Notes: generated from the letters alone by a model not told the origin. 64,000 nt of DNA from Rhyzopertha dominica (GCA_025024175.1 QCXZ01000041.1:42279786-42343785); one strand, 5' to 3'; shown: positions 1 to 12,027, numbered from the stretch's first letter. Translations and numbers: made by a program.

Positions 1-2379
1 TTCGTATCTCTTCAAATAACAAAAGATGAAATAATTTAAAAGACAGTGCATTCATTTTGCGTCAAGCTTATTTGTTACAATACGAGTAAACGATTACAAA
101 TGGATTCAAATTGAACAAAAAAAGTAAATGGGGCGCTAAATCAGTATAGATATTTTGTATCGCGAAATGCGNAATCTATAAATAAAATCGATATGTTCTG
201 GGGATTACAGCTATATCTATTAGATTGCAAATAGTTTAAACAAACTCCGCCTTTTAACCTTTACATGAAAAAGCGCGATATATTGCATAAAATTTTTGAT
301 ACGACACATGAAGCAATTAATTTTCCCTTAAATTAAACAATAATAGTAGTAAAGTAATTTGCTTTTTACTTAAAAAGAGTTAAAAAAACACGCTTGTCTG
401 AATACGTTACAAGAAATAAACGTTTTCTTCCGACCAAAACAAAAATTAAACTGTTTGCCTTTGAATAAGAATAGAAACAGATCTTCCTCCAATAACTATA
501 CCATGTCGTTGTCATCTCGATTTTATGTAGATGCATATGCGATTTCTCGCTTCGTAAAAATTAGACCCCGCATGAAGACGTCATTTATAAAAACATTCAA
601 TCTTCAACAGAATTATTTCCATTATAGTCAAATAAAGTAACCATTTAATTCGGAAACATAAGACATTTATTAAATAAGCTAACCCTATCCGAAACAAAAA
701 AAATATGCAGATGCACACAGAAATATTGAATGTTTTGTTCATTTTTCATTTAAATAAAAACAGACATTTGATATTAAATGCATCATTTAGCTTGTGACAC
801 ATCTTAAGTCGTCTAACTGACGATATCCATCAACGATTCCATTGTTAATCTTCTGTTGGACAGAATAATTGAGAAAATAGTAGAAGTATCTAGAAGACAT
901 TTGTTACAGTAACGCACACGGAAGTCTAGATTCCAATAATCGCCAATTCACTGCTTTTGAAGGCAACTTTACCTACACTCAATTAGCTAGTTCCATTCCA
1001 ACTAAACGTGCCCGTAATATCGTAGTAATAGCTTAACACCAACAGCGCGGTTAATCCCGTTTAACACCTACAAAATATTAAAAAGGTGGTATAGAAACGT
1101 TTTGTGACACATTAACGTGAAATGTGGCGTTTAAAAAGGAGTTTTACAGCCTGTTAAAACGCCCGCTTGGGCGTTTAACGATGTCTAGACAAACTGACTC
1201 CTAAAGCCGGTTATCAAAAAGCTCAACTTCGACATCGGTTTGTATAACTGAAAATCTATCGGGAGTATACAATTGATGTAGTAAGGAGCAAGTCTGCTCT
1301 TTCAAAACGACAACGAAAATCTAGTTTACCAAATGACAGGTAAAAGAAAAATGAAAATCGTAAGTATTTAATTACAAGTATTCATTTGTTTTGTATTTCA
1401 TCTTTATAAAAACAGTTCAAAATGCATTCATCAGAAGTCTTCTTCAAATTGTACCACCTGTTTTTATATTCTGATGCTTGTCTATTCAAGATGCAAAATA
1501 AGGCAGTAAAACAGGACAAGTGGGATAATTTTCTATAACTCGCATATAGAAAAAGGATGCACAGCGTGCATCAGAAAATAAGCAAGAATTGCAAGCTAGA
1601 TTGGAGCATGGAATGATTGTCATAAAATTAATAGAATTTTAAAATAAAGCTAACAGTACTCCTCGTTAGGTACTTAAATGTGCTAGTTATTCAAATATTA
1701 TAAGACAGTAAAGGTGCGAGATATTTCATGTGGAAACACTAACATAAACGGCATAAATGGGCAATCGGAAGAGATAACCTTATCCTTATACAAAAAAGGC
1801 TTAAGCTAAGACAAGAAACAACATCTTAGACACATATATTAACATCAGGACTTAAGCCATTCTCCATTACCACTCTAATAACATCACCTTTAGTGTTAAA
1901 TTACTGGTCCTCATTGTGTTTCATTATCTTTATTATAACCAAACATGGCTAGTTTTATATTTTACGTGCATTATCCATAGGAGGTTAATTGCAAAAAACA
2001 AATTAAAAAAGTTCATACCTTCATCTGAAACCTCATTATATATTTTGCTTTTACGTTACCATGCAATCCCCATAATCGGGACACACCTTAATTGGAATTT
2101 ATAGTAATTCGAACGTCAGTCTAATTAAATTTTTTTATCTCGTGAGTAGGAACAAAGCCTCTATTATCCAGATTTAGCAGCTACGGATTTGTAATTTGGT
2201 ACAGTATCGGTCTGTATAAAAGCATACAACATTGCCATACCTTTTCTACACAAGAATCATCTAAGCAGCTCCTGGTGTAAATGACAATTATCATTTGTAT
2301 TTCCATGTGTAGTCCTGCAGGGTTAAAACGGATACTTAATTAACATCGATTTTTTGTTTTGAGTCAACTGCATTACTAA
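1..2379. other. AT-rich DNA, no gene recognised
   Basis: Only short unsupported frames occur here (for example 455-640 and 1916-2104). They show no recognisable domain, no codon bias and no flanking splice pattern. I see no inverted or tandem repeat of note. Confidence 0.6.
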
Positions 2380-2499
2380 TAATATAATAGGGCAATACTT
2401 ACAAAGTATTGTATCTTCTTTTATTTAATTTCACATAAACCAATAAATACAACAAAACAATTTTTTACCAAACTAAAAACAAAAACAGCAAAAGAACTA

Positions 2500-2814
2500 A
2501 TGACACATACTATTTATAAAATTCCATGTAACAACTGCGACAAAATTTACATTGGACAAACAAAACAATATTTAAAAGAAAGAATTAAGCAACATAAAAA
2601 TTACAATAACAATCAACAAACTGCTCTAAGAAAACATGAAATAGAAAAACAACATCATTTCAACTACGATAATACAAAAATAATAACAACAGAAAAACAC
2701 ACACAGAAAAGATTATTACTAGAAATGATACACATACAGAAAAACATAAATAAAGCAGTAAATAACAGAAATGATATAGAAGGACTTAGTAATATATACC
2801 ACAATATTATCTAA
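2500..2814 (+). pseudogene. PLE GIY-YIG endonuclease domain (5'-truncated ORF)
   Basis: The frame encodes the C-terminal nuclease that nicks target DNA for PLE retrotransposition. Numbering from the ATG at 2500, it shows the first motif Tyr at residue 6, a Cys-x2-Cys pair (10 and 13) typical of PLE nucleases, the Tyr-Ile-Gly motif at 17-19, a Gln-Thr following it, the catalytic-type Arg at 28 and an acidic residue in the later helix region. The product is 104 aa with an intact stop. The ATG is probably internal: the same frame stays open upstream to about 2380, as expected for the C-terminus of a larger RT-EN protein. No RT motif lies upstream, so this is a dead fragment even though the nuclease domain itself has no stop. 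It is very rich in Asn and Lys, matching local AT content. Confidence 0.8.
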
Positions 2815-3130
2815 TAATAATTAAAATTAACAGATAAATAACCCACCAAATAAAACGATAAATTCAAAATTTGGAAACAGTGTATAAAAACAACTACAAA
2901 AATTTCAATTAATACATGACAGTGACACTGACAAAATCAAAAATAAACCAAAAAAGAAATAAAAGCATAAAATTATTTTAATAACCACAACAGAATATGA
3001 TACATATAATACAGGTAAATAAATTATTATAATTAATTTAGGTTCTATCATTTTTTATAGTATTTCATTATCAAAGATATATGTTTTATAATTTCAGAAT
3101 TGTATTATAATGTAGAAAAAATAATAAAAG

Positions 3131-3166
3131 CTTGAAAAAAGTGGAAAATTATCCACCGAAACGTCG
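3131..3166 (+). ncRNA. Hammerhead-like stem-loop at PLE 3' end (degenerate)
   Basis: GTGGA (3141-3145) pairs with TCCAC (3152-3156) to make a 5-bp stem. It is followed directly by CGAAACGTC (3157-3165), which resembles the GAAA core and the cleavage-side GUC of type I hammerhead ribozymes. PLE terminal repeats are known to carry such ribozymes. The conserved CUGAUGA core before stem II is not preserved: CTTGAAAAA stands at 3131-3139. Activity is therefore doubtful. Confidence 0.4.
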
Positions 3167-3314
3167 CATAAAAGAATATAGTTTTAATATTTGGAGTAAA
3201 CCAGCAAAAGAAGAAAAAAAAATACGTATTTACAAAGTATTGTTCAACCACCATAAGTAGCTTGTGGCTATTGGATAAACAGCAAACGACAGTAATTATT
3301 AAAGAAGCCATCAA

Positions 3315-3986
3315 CTAGTCTATAAGCTGAACAAGCGTACCAATTTGCACAATCCTTCTACCAAAATTCTTGGTTACTGAGAAGGAAGATTTATATCCAG
3401 TTGAAAAAGCATTAAGAGAGTATCACCTTGTCTTAGCTTGTTTTGAGAATGCTCTAGGACGCTTTAAAGTCAGTCATAGAGTAAAACTCTAATATAGTAA
3501 CTTAGTGCTGATCGTTGTAAAACCTCTACCTAGCTTTAGCCGTGGATTAATGATTTCTTAACTAACACACAGTTCAGTGTCAAAAATGGGATAAATATAT
3601 GATCGTATTTTATTATATTGGGCAGAGCTCCTTAGAGTTTCATGATTGGAAAAACTATCTTTTTTAGGTAAGTACCACATATGACACTGCATTTCAAAAA
3701 TGAAGGTTCCTTCTATACAGAGGACTCAGAACTTTACGCCAACCCAATTGTCAATAACAATGTAGGTACTAATTTCTTCCTTCTTAATGTGAGTAAACGT
3801 GGTGTACCTAAAAAAATAACCCGCGTCATACGTATTCGATAAGTAGCATGTGTGTTACAGGAAATGGCTCAGAACACGATGGGGAGCTAGAAGTAAAGTC
3901 TGATTTATCATGGCGCGAACATTTAACGTCTATTTGTAAACTGATCAATTTAAAATTATTGTTATTGAAAACAGAAAACTTGTGTA
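3315..3986. other. No gene recognised
   Basis: Non-coding sequence between the PLE tail and the foldback element. The minus-strand frame at 3826-4014 runs into the repeat and has no recognisable domain. Confidence 0.5.
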
Positions 3987-4981
3987 TACAGGTTATTGCT
4001 AAATAGTTGGTCATCTCGGTAACCCTAAATTATTAAGGCCAAAATATGACGATTTTGTTATTGGTAAATTTCTGAAAAACCATTCATTTAAAAATACAGG
4101 ATGTCAAAGTTGATATTTAAAAATCGCTTTTTTACGATATAATCCAAAGTTTTGGAGGTATCGAGCTGAGATTTGGTACCAGTTTGTGGTATTTACATCT
4201 AAGTGTACCCCTAATTATTGTTAACATTACTATAAAAACAAATGACTATCAGGGGGTTTGTAACTTTCTAATTCCCCCAACTTTTTTTGACGTACACCCA
4301 TAAGACCAACGGATATTTTTCTAGTACAAAACTTCATTGTCAGTTTTTTTGTCTCCTGTATTTTTTAAACAAAATGCTTAGATTCAGAGATACACACGTT
4401 TTGTGAAACTTTCCACTTCGTCTATTAGTGATAATTATTTTTCTCTCGTTGTGAATGGTTAATATTATTGATATGATATTTTTCACTGTAGCATGTAAAG
4501 CCAAATCATTGCCATATTGGAGCTCAAATTATGTATTTTTTAAACATTTTTGTCTTTATGTATATGTCTTTAATGTTCAAACCAAGAGTTAACAAGATTT
4601 CTAAGTAGGCTTGGAAAGACATTTATTACTAATCGGCAAGGTGGAAAAAATCCGCTTGACTCATGGACGTACGTCAAAAAAAGTTGGGAGGGTTTGAAAG
4701 TTACAAACCCCCCAATATTCATTTGTTTCTATAGTAACGTTAACAATAAATTAGGGGTACACTTGCATGTAAATAGTACACACTCGTACCAAATCTCAAC
4801 TCGATACCTCCAAAACTGTGGATTATATCGTAAAAAAAACGATTTTTTAAATATTAACTATGACACCCTGTATTTTTTAAATGAAGCCTTTTTCAGAAAT
4901 TTACCAATGACAAAATCGTCATATTTTGGCCTCAGGAATCTAGGGTTAACAGGATGACCTACTAATTTGCAACACCCTGTA
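3987..4981. mobile_element. Foldback MITE of Tc1/mariner type, family FB-A copy 1
   Basis: A 995-bp element whose two ends are inverted copies of about 340 bp (roughly 3987-4330 and 4640-4981). Both ends begin with TACAGG and are flanked by the dinucleotide TA (3985-3986 and 4982-4983), the target duplication of Tc1/mariner elements. The arms carry matching blocks such as the run of five Gs at about 4253 and its complement near 4710. No transposase is encoded. The frame at 4694-4957 lies inside the right arm and is spurious. A second copy lies at 25449-26223. Confidence 0.85.
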
Positions 4982-4983
4982 TA

Positions 4984-6050
4984 TTGCCTAACAGCACGTG
5001 TAAAATATGCGAGTCATATGAGGCGGACTCATTTGGCTGGCAAAGTATAAACTGACTTGCTACAGCTGTCTCTAACTGTCTTGTACTTCCTCCCATGAAA
5101 ATCGCCTCATATAGGATACCAAAACTCGTAAAAACTTAAAACTCAGTGAATATGTTTTCGTGCTTGTTCTCATTTACGATTGCTAGTCGGCTCCATGGAA
5201 ATCAGCAGAATTTTTATACATGTAAGCCCTATCACTTCTACATAATATCAATATCAATTACTTAAGTAATTATTTACACCTAAGCAACTAAATCTTTAAA
5301 CGGCTGTCTTTAAGTGTAAAGGAAAGAGAAATTAAATAAAAAGGAAGTCAAGCATGTTAAAATTAATTTTTAGGTCATAAAGGTGATAAACAAAGCAAGA
5401 AGCACATTAATCCAGGTTTATTTAAATGGTAACCATATGTAAGCATAAAATAATCCTAATACATTCATTTTATATACTAACATCTCGTGGCCAAAAAAAA
5501 TAACAATACTATTTACTACTATTTTTGAATTAATCTTCTTCATTCTAGCTCTTATATGATATTTTCTAATGTATTAGTTAATTTTAGTATCGAATGTAAA
5601 TACCACAAGAAAGGCACTATTCCTAAATTCTAGAACCTCATAAAATTCAAATGTTGTTTATTTCTACTTCTTCTAAGATGGAAAGGTTGCTCTGCACATA
5701 CCTAAATTCTGGTTTTAATAAAACAATCGTCTTCTTTTTTTTTTAATTGTAACCAAATGTAAGAATACGGAAATTCATAAGCAGTAGTGGAAGTAAGTAA
5801 TACTATAATTGTACTGAACCAATCGTAAACTTTACCACAAAAGTAATGGATTGAATCAACACTCCTGGCCGTTGGTATATCCAAGAGTCTTGCAAAAAAG
5901 AAAGAGAGAGAGAAGAGGGCCTTAGGTCTTCAATTGTTTGGAGTAATACAGCCATATACTGGACGGAAAAGTACAGACCAGACACATATAAACTAATAAA
6001 GTAATAAGTCCGTTTACCCCAGCCTCTCTTTCTGTTTTTCTTCCATCCCG
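4984..6050. other. No gene recognised
   Basis: AT-rich non-coding sequence. The minus-strand frames around 5702-6084 look like chance: they have no homology I recognise and contain long Ser/Leu and Lys/Arg runs. Confidence 0.5.
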
Positions 6051-6480
6051 CGGGATCATCCTTTGTATTTTCAGGGACTTCCACATCTGGTTATCACATT
6101 TAATGTTTACATAACTTGTTATCGCTTTAATTTCATTACGCCAGTCTTGTTTAAGTTTCCCGTTTGTTCGCCGAGTACATTCGGAATTCAGAGGGAGTTC
6201 CCTTATTGAGGCCGCCGTGACTTGGATGGAGCAATTCCGTTAAGATTTTAACTTTTTGAGAGTGTCTGCCGGAATGCCTTTGATATCAAAGTATATGGGC
6301 CAATTCATGTCATTATAACATTAAGACTTCCTTACGGGGTCGGCTCGCGAATGGAATTTTAAAAGTTTGCGAAGCCCGCCTTGATGGAGGTGGCTTCGAA
6401 GAAAGGCCGGCGAAAATACTACGAGACGGTCCTTACATTTAAGCCGGAGCCTTAATTAAAATGTGGAACTGAAATTCATG
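6051..6480. promoter_or_regulatory. Higher-GC non-repetitive island, possible regulatory DNA
   Basis: About 430 bp clearly richer in GC and CpG than its flanks. It has no reading frame of interest and no repeat structure. It could be a conserved non-coding element; conservation data would be needed to decide. Confidence 0.25.
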
Positions 6481-6705
6481 GAATGAATCTTTCAGCTAAT
6501 ATGAAGTAAGCATGGTTGAATAAAACCACAAGTTTGATTGTATAATATTTAGATTCAGATAGTGATGTAGCTGACTTCTAATTTTATCATTATATGCGCA
6601 TACATAATTTCAACATACCAAGTTTCTTTTTTTTATAAATTCGACGTAATGCAAGCAATTGCTAGCAACATGTTTCTGTTGAGCTGCATCAGGTACTTGG
6701 TCCTA

Positions 6706-7989
6706 TACAGGATGTTTCACGAATGATAATGACTCTGACTAAATTAAAAATGCAACCCAAAATACATTTGCAGAGGTAACATTGATAATTGTTCATCGTC
6801 TTAAAAATATAAAACGTAGAGAGCTGTATAAATTCGTAAACTTCTTTTGCTTTAAGTAAATTCGGTATTGTGAAACAAATTATATTTTTGAAAAATGCTT
6901 ATTCCATAACATTAATGTAATAAATGCTCAAAATGTCGCCCTCCGCTGTTTTCACAAGCTTGAATTCGTGCCCAAAACGATCTTTTAACATGTATTAACA
7001 TTTCTGAAGTGACGGATCTACATGCATCACGTATATTATTTTCTAAATGTTCTACACTTTCAACTGGTGTTTGGTATACTTGCTCTTTTACCATTCCCCA
7101 CAGAAAAAAATCAAAGGATTAAGGTTCGGGCTTCTCGGTGACCAAGGATTAATGGAACCTCTTCCTATCCATCGGTTAGGCAAAACCAAATCAAGATGAT
7201 TTCGCACTATTCTATGATAATGCGCAGGTGCCCCATCTTGTTCGAACCATAGATCTTGCCTTACTTGTAAATTTACATTTTGGAGAAGTACCGGTAAAAT
7301 GTTTTTTTTTTAAATTTAGATAACTTGCCGCGAAAAAAATAAGGCCAAACAATTTGATTCCCCAATATTCCGCACCAGACATTCGTCAAGTAGATAGTTT
7401 GAAAATGTCCTTCTCGAATTCAACGTGGATTTTCTTGCGCACAATAATGCATGTTATGTTTGTTAACTCCAACATTATTACCTGAGAAGCAAATGTCACA
7501 AAATCTCACATTCAATTTGGGTGTTCCCGAAAAAAGTTACAAAAAGCCTGTCTTTTAGGATAATCTGTCTGCTTTAAGGCCTGAACCAATTGCGAGTGAT
7601 ACGGATGAAATTGATTGCCTTTAATTATTTGGTGTACTGAAGACAGACTAATACCGGTTGCTCTTGGGACTACCCTTTGACTAATATGAGGATTTCCGTC
7701 AATCATTTCCAATAGTCTAATTTCATTGTCAGGGCCTGTTGCTGTTCTTTCTCTTGACCTTTTCAGTGGTGGCCAGTTTGTCCTTAAAGTTAATTCAAGT
7801 CTCTTGAAAATTGTATCGGCAGGAGCTGTTCTATTTGGAAAACGTTGTCTGTATAAACGGGCAACACCGGAAGAATTTTTCTTGCATTCACCATAAATTA
7901 TGTAGAATAACCACATTGGCTATGAGAATGTATTTTGGGTTGCATTTTTAATTTCGTCAGGGTCATTATCATTCGTGAAACATTCTGTA
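6706..7989 (-). mobile_element. Mariner/IS630-superfamily transposon (DUF4817 type), full length but broken
   Basis: A 1284-bp element bounded by TA duplications (6704-6705 and 7990-7991) and by terminal inverted repeats of 63 bp (6706-6768 and 7927-7989) that differ at only about four positions. The ends start TACAGRATGTTTCAC. The minus-strand transposase between them is interrupted. End preservation with a broken gene suggests a moderately old copy that could still be mobilised in trans. Confidence 0.92.
6912..7916 (-). pseudogene. Broken DUF4817/DDE mariner-type transposase
   Basis: Cut-and-paste transposase of the family common in insect genomes, with an N-terminal DUF4817-like region and a C-terminal DDE domain. 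The N-terminal 134 codons (7916 down to 7512) are intact. They start at an ATG and include the IYGEC motif, the FPNRTAP segment and a helix-turn-helix around residues 70-105. A stop follows. The middle (about 7511-7095) is shifted and partly deleted: the DDE core can be followed only in pieces, with an FFLWG-like motif near 7110. The C-terminus (7094-6912) is readable again and ends in the family's typical GGxHFEHLL sequence. There is no continuous catalytic domain, so it is inactive. Confidence 0.88.
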
Positions 7990-8499
7990 TATAGGTAATG
8001 TGCGTAACTCACCAATGGTTAGACGTAAAAAAAATAGTTGCTGCCGTACACGGAAGATGCGAGCGATTCCTTCGCCACATAGACCTTCGGTAGGCATACT
8101 TATAGCAATGCATATATAATATATGTACTCATATAACATAACATATCTTTTAATAATGAATGAATTGTTTACATATTTAACTGAAACGAATAAACATGCT
8201 AATGCTTGTCCGTGGCAATAAATAAAAAACAAAAATCAGCAGACATGTCGATTGCAGCATTCGAAAAGAGTCTCCTCAGAATGAGCCCATACACTGCCAG
8301 AAAAAGACCCTGCGTTATTTAATTTTTCACAGTTAACCTTGAAATATAATTTCTCTCCTTGGAAAGAATAAAAATTTTTACGCCTCTTCTGAACATAGCC
8401 ATCGAGGAACTCCGTTAATTTCGTTTAAAAGAATATAAAACCTGACTGACCAATAGCAGCAGCTTCTTTGAGCTAAAGTTTTCCCTCTGTTATAAAAGA

Positions 8500-8900
8500 A
8501 AAGCTGTCTGTAAGAAGTCAAACCGTCCATTCTACAAGAAAATGGCATGTATATAGTTTTTCAAAGTTTATTCTTATAAGTTTATTATAAAAATAATCAA
8601 CTATAATGTTCAGATCTGCTTCTATTATCTGTCGCCTTCTTATACTTGTTGAACAATTGTGCCGACGCAATCTAGATCTATCTAGATTCGTCGCTAAAGA
8701 CAACTACTCGTATATGCCATGAATGGTCCCACTGTGCTCGTTCTCTGCAGTTTCGCAATGTTGAGGGGCAGCACTAACTTCTTATTCCGCGGTAAACGAT
8801 CTGCATCCCAGTAGTCTAGTCTGCGAGATCTTTATGTTGGGTTTTCCTCAAAACATGCCCGACAACAACCCACTATCATGTTTATGGACTTCTATCAGCC
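8500..8900 (-). pseudogene. Tc1-type transposase relic
   Basis: Reading the minus strand from about 8900 downward gives a recognisable Tc1 transposase core: a stretch ending ERAQWDHSWHIRVVVFSDES (codons at about 8744-8685), which contains the first catalytic Asp in the FSDES motif. It then breaks at a stop and continues in another frame with RLRRHN and IRRRQ segments. Flanking N-terminal pieces are shifted. No inverted ends were found. It belongs to a different family from the neighbouring DUF4817 mariner. Confidence 0.7.
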
Positions 8901-10388
8901 ATGTATCAAACTCGGTAATTTAACGGAAATTTGCACGTTTGCGGCTCTATAGGCACCTTAATAATTTAACTACAATGGAAAACCCGAACCATAATGATTT
9001 AGAAAATCTAAATATCAGTAGATAAAGATAATCTTCAGTAGAAAAATAGACTTCTTGAAATGTCTGGCCGATGGATTGAACCGGATGATATTTTCCTCCC
9101 AGATTTTGAGCCCAAAAATTGTCACCCTCGATTATTTAGTTATGTGAAAAAAATACAAACAATAACTAGTGCAGGGATAAAGCTGAAAACTGATGGACTT
9201 CTACCATGAATTATTATAAAAATTAGCATTAAGTGGAAGCGGTAGTAGAACAGTATCCTTTTAAGCTGTCCCTAACGGTTAACACTACCAACATGCTCTT
9301 TCAAGCGCGATAAAAGCCGGATTGTGCTTGTAACAAAGAACAACCGATCATTAGCTTTGAATACAGGCAGAAATGAAATTAAAACGCAACGGTGTAGTAT
9401 TATGATTGTACGCCTGATCGTTTCTGTTCAGCGAACACAAACGAGCAGCATGTCATAAGGTTCAATTTTAACACTCCTTCCACACTGAAATTAATCATTC
9501 TAAGAAGTCATTCTTCAACAAACAATGGTTACATTTTTAGTTCCGTTTGTGAAATTTATGCAATGCACATCGATCTTAGCATTATGCCACAAATGCATGC
9601 ACCTTTGTAGTGCATACTTACAATGGGGCAATATCTTTAAAAACTTGATGGCTTGGAAAATACAAAAACAATATGTACTTCCTAATATTTATGAAACGAA
9701 AGTAAAGTACCAGTAACACAATCTTTTACAGGCTATAGGTGCCTATACAATTGTTATTTGTATTGTTCGATCATATTTTTATTATCAGACCAGTCAAAAA
9801 TTTCTTTTTTTTTTCGGAAAATTGGGTGTAATGGTTATATTTTTGTCAACAATTTACATATCCTTGCAGTTTTTCCTGCCTGTGCCTTAGCTGAATCATA
9901 GTAATCCCTATGTTCTTAAGTATTCTCTTGAAAAAAATCTATGCGTGCCATTGTTTGTCGTAGTAAACCTTTAAATCACCTATTTTATGATTGGTTAAAA
10001 CAGCTCACACTAAATATTTTCTATAGACAACTTTTCGACCAATCTTCAACCTTAGAATTTCTCAAAAGGATCTTTATTCGTTTCGAAATGTATAAATATT
10101 TTCTAATCTTTTGCCTTTTCCTAATTAATCGTTATTGTCTCCTGTAGTCCCTTTTTTTTCAAAAACCTAGTGCGCCATTCGCTTCTATAAATACAATATA
10201 AAGTAGGCCTCTAAACGCTCAATTCAGAAATCTAATATGCTGTGGAAGAAAGAAAATGGGGACACAAAAACTAGAAAACAGTGCAAACTCTAGCAAGTGT
10301 ATAGATGTTTATTTTGTGGAGTCCATCTGATTATTATTTGTGCTTAATTTTGTAGGTTTAGGCTCCTAATCACGTAAAATTAAAGCTT
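8901..10388. other. No gene recognised
   Basis: Frames at 9525-9716 and 9941-10147 are short, AT-rich and lack recognisable domains. No repeat boundaries were identified. Confidence 0.5.
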
Positions 10389-10511
10389 TGTGTTCGTATA
10401 ACGTTTCGATCTTTTATGAAGATCTTTATGGAATACAGTTTTGTTAGCTATAATATAAAAACTATATTCGATAAAAATCTTAATAAAAGATAGAAACGTT
10501 ATACGAACACA
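10389..10511. mobile_element. Short inverted-repeat element (123 bp)
   Basis: The ends are inverted copies about 40 bp long (10389-10428 and 10471-10511), starting TGTGTTCGTATAACGTTTCG. On the minus strand the left arm contains a hairpin followed by CGAAACGTT, resembling the PLE hammerhead-like tail at 3.1 kb and the element at 11.9 kb. It may be a foldback formed from a PLE or retrozyme terminal repeat. Confidence 0.6.
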
Positions 10512-11905
10512 AATAATAATCTAGCAAGTGTTTAATTAGTTTTTATTTATTTATTTAAATCTATATATAATAATATGTTATATATTTTGTATGCTTATTG
10601 CAAATGTATCAATACTAGTTTTAATTTTGAGCAGCATATTAAAAGAGATATATCAAGCTAAGTAAAAAGCATTCGCTCTATCGAACTTGTCTATGGCTCC
10701 ATCGAATTGGTTCATTTAACCGATATGTCCCCATCGTACAGTTTGTCAATCACATGTATTGTATTTTATATATTTTATATATCATGCCAAGCGTGCACTG
10801 TTATGAATTATTATCTTAACTAAAATGATCAAATTGCTAAAATGCTACCGATTATTAAGAACAATATTTGCAGTAACTGTTACTAACTGTTTAAGGTGGT
10901 TGTGTATCGTCTAAAGCATACCAGAACCAGAGTTAAATACCATAATACCTAATATTTATAAATCATTTAGTTTAGGATCTACTGTGGTTCTCCAGTATCG
11001 TAATGTTTTTCCAGAAATGTAAATTTTTATGCTTCGAACAAAAACGGACATGAAAATCTGACCGTGGGAAGAACTGCTGGTTACCAATCAACAGAAAATA
11101 ATACTTATTGTTAGATGAAACGACAATAGCGTAGTAAATGTAGAAGCAAACTGTCTATAAGTCTATTTATCAAGTTTCCGAACTGGCAGAAAGAAAAACA
11201 GTTTATGTGTACAGGTACTATGTGACTGCGAAAGGGATGTCTCTGTTTAAACTCATAATACATCATACCATTTCAAGAAAGATTGCAGATTTCGTTAAAA
11301 GAAATTGTACGCGAAAATGTACGTATCTCTACGTCTATGGCATAATGAAAAACATCCAGGCGCCTGGCGATTTATCAGTTATTTAAAAGAAATCAATTTT
11401 TGAGACACCATTTATAGGTGTTATCAGGTTGAGATAGGTCAGTGCACTAGATTATTGTTCAGTTATATCCGATAAACCGTCAAGTGCGAGTCTCCATAAT
11501 GCGTCGAATGCAAACTTGTGTAGACAATACATTTTGAACATCTTTTGTGATGAAGCTATGTGTTTTTTGTGTTTATCTCATACTTCTCTATTCCAATGTA
11601 CATGTGCTTGCACTTAGCTTTTTTACTTCCGTAAGTTTTTTACCTTAATGATTTTGTTCGTTCTAGAAGTCAGTGACGGCGAACGGAGTCCGGAATTTGG
11701 GTTTTTTTGTTTTTTAAAGAAAATCCGTTATACTACCGATATATTATATTATATGTTGTTGAGATGCTGTGGTTTCATTTACGTCATCACTTTCAAAATC
11801 ACGTTGTATGCTTCACTGCATACATACAATAAGTTCATGGCAGGTGTACAGGTGAACAAAATTTTTTAGTATACGAGGGTGAATGCTTTCAGCGTCCATA
11901 AATAT
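10512..11905. other. No gene recognised
   Basis: AT-rich sequence without a supported gene or clear repeat. The frame at 11648-11869 has no domain I recognise. Confidence 0.5.
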
Positions 11906-12027
11906 AAGATAATATTTTGTCGGATAGATCGCTGTCTCTTGAAAACAGGTGTAATCGAAACGTCAGACTATTAACTTTTTGTCAGTGTTTTCAAGAGACA
12001 GCGATCTATCCGACAAAATATTATCTT
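11906..12027. repeat. Perfect 42-bp inverted repeat around a GAAACGTC motif
   Basis: Arm 11906-11947 is the exact reverse complement of arm 11986-12027, with no mismatch over 42 bp. The 38-bp spacer contains CGAAACGTCAG, the same core that closes the hammerhead-like structure at the PLE end (3157-3165). The left arm also ends in CTTGAAAAC just before the spacer, similar to CTTGAAAAA at 3131. Perfect arms imply recent origin or gene conversion. Confidence 0.85.

Larger units (their letters stand above)
2380..3190 (+). mobile_element. 3' end of a Penelope-like element (PLE)
   Basis: A 5'-truncated retroelement remnant. The frame is open from about 2380 and becomes a GIY-YIG endonuclease (2500-2814). 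An AT-rich tail then leads to a stem-loop ending in CGAAACGTC (3131-3166). The order endonuclease, 3' UTR, hammerhead-like motif is characteristic of Penelope-like elements, whose C-terminal endonuclease belongs to the GIY-YIG family. The reverse transcriptase that should precede it is missing. The right boundary is uncertain. Confidence 0.75.

Noticed and set aside
455..2104. Two short plus-strand frames (455-640 and 1916-2104)
   Set aside because: AT-rich chance frames with no domain, conserved motif or gene context.
3105..3314. Minus-strand hydrophobic frame over the PLE tail
   Set aside because: It reads the complement of a poly-A rich retroelement tail, which produces Phe-rich frames by composition.
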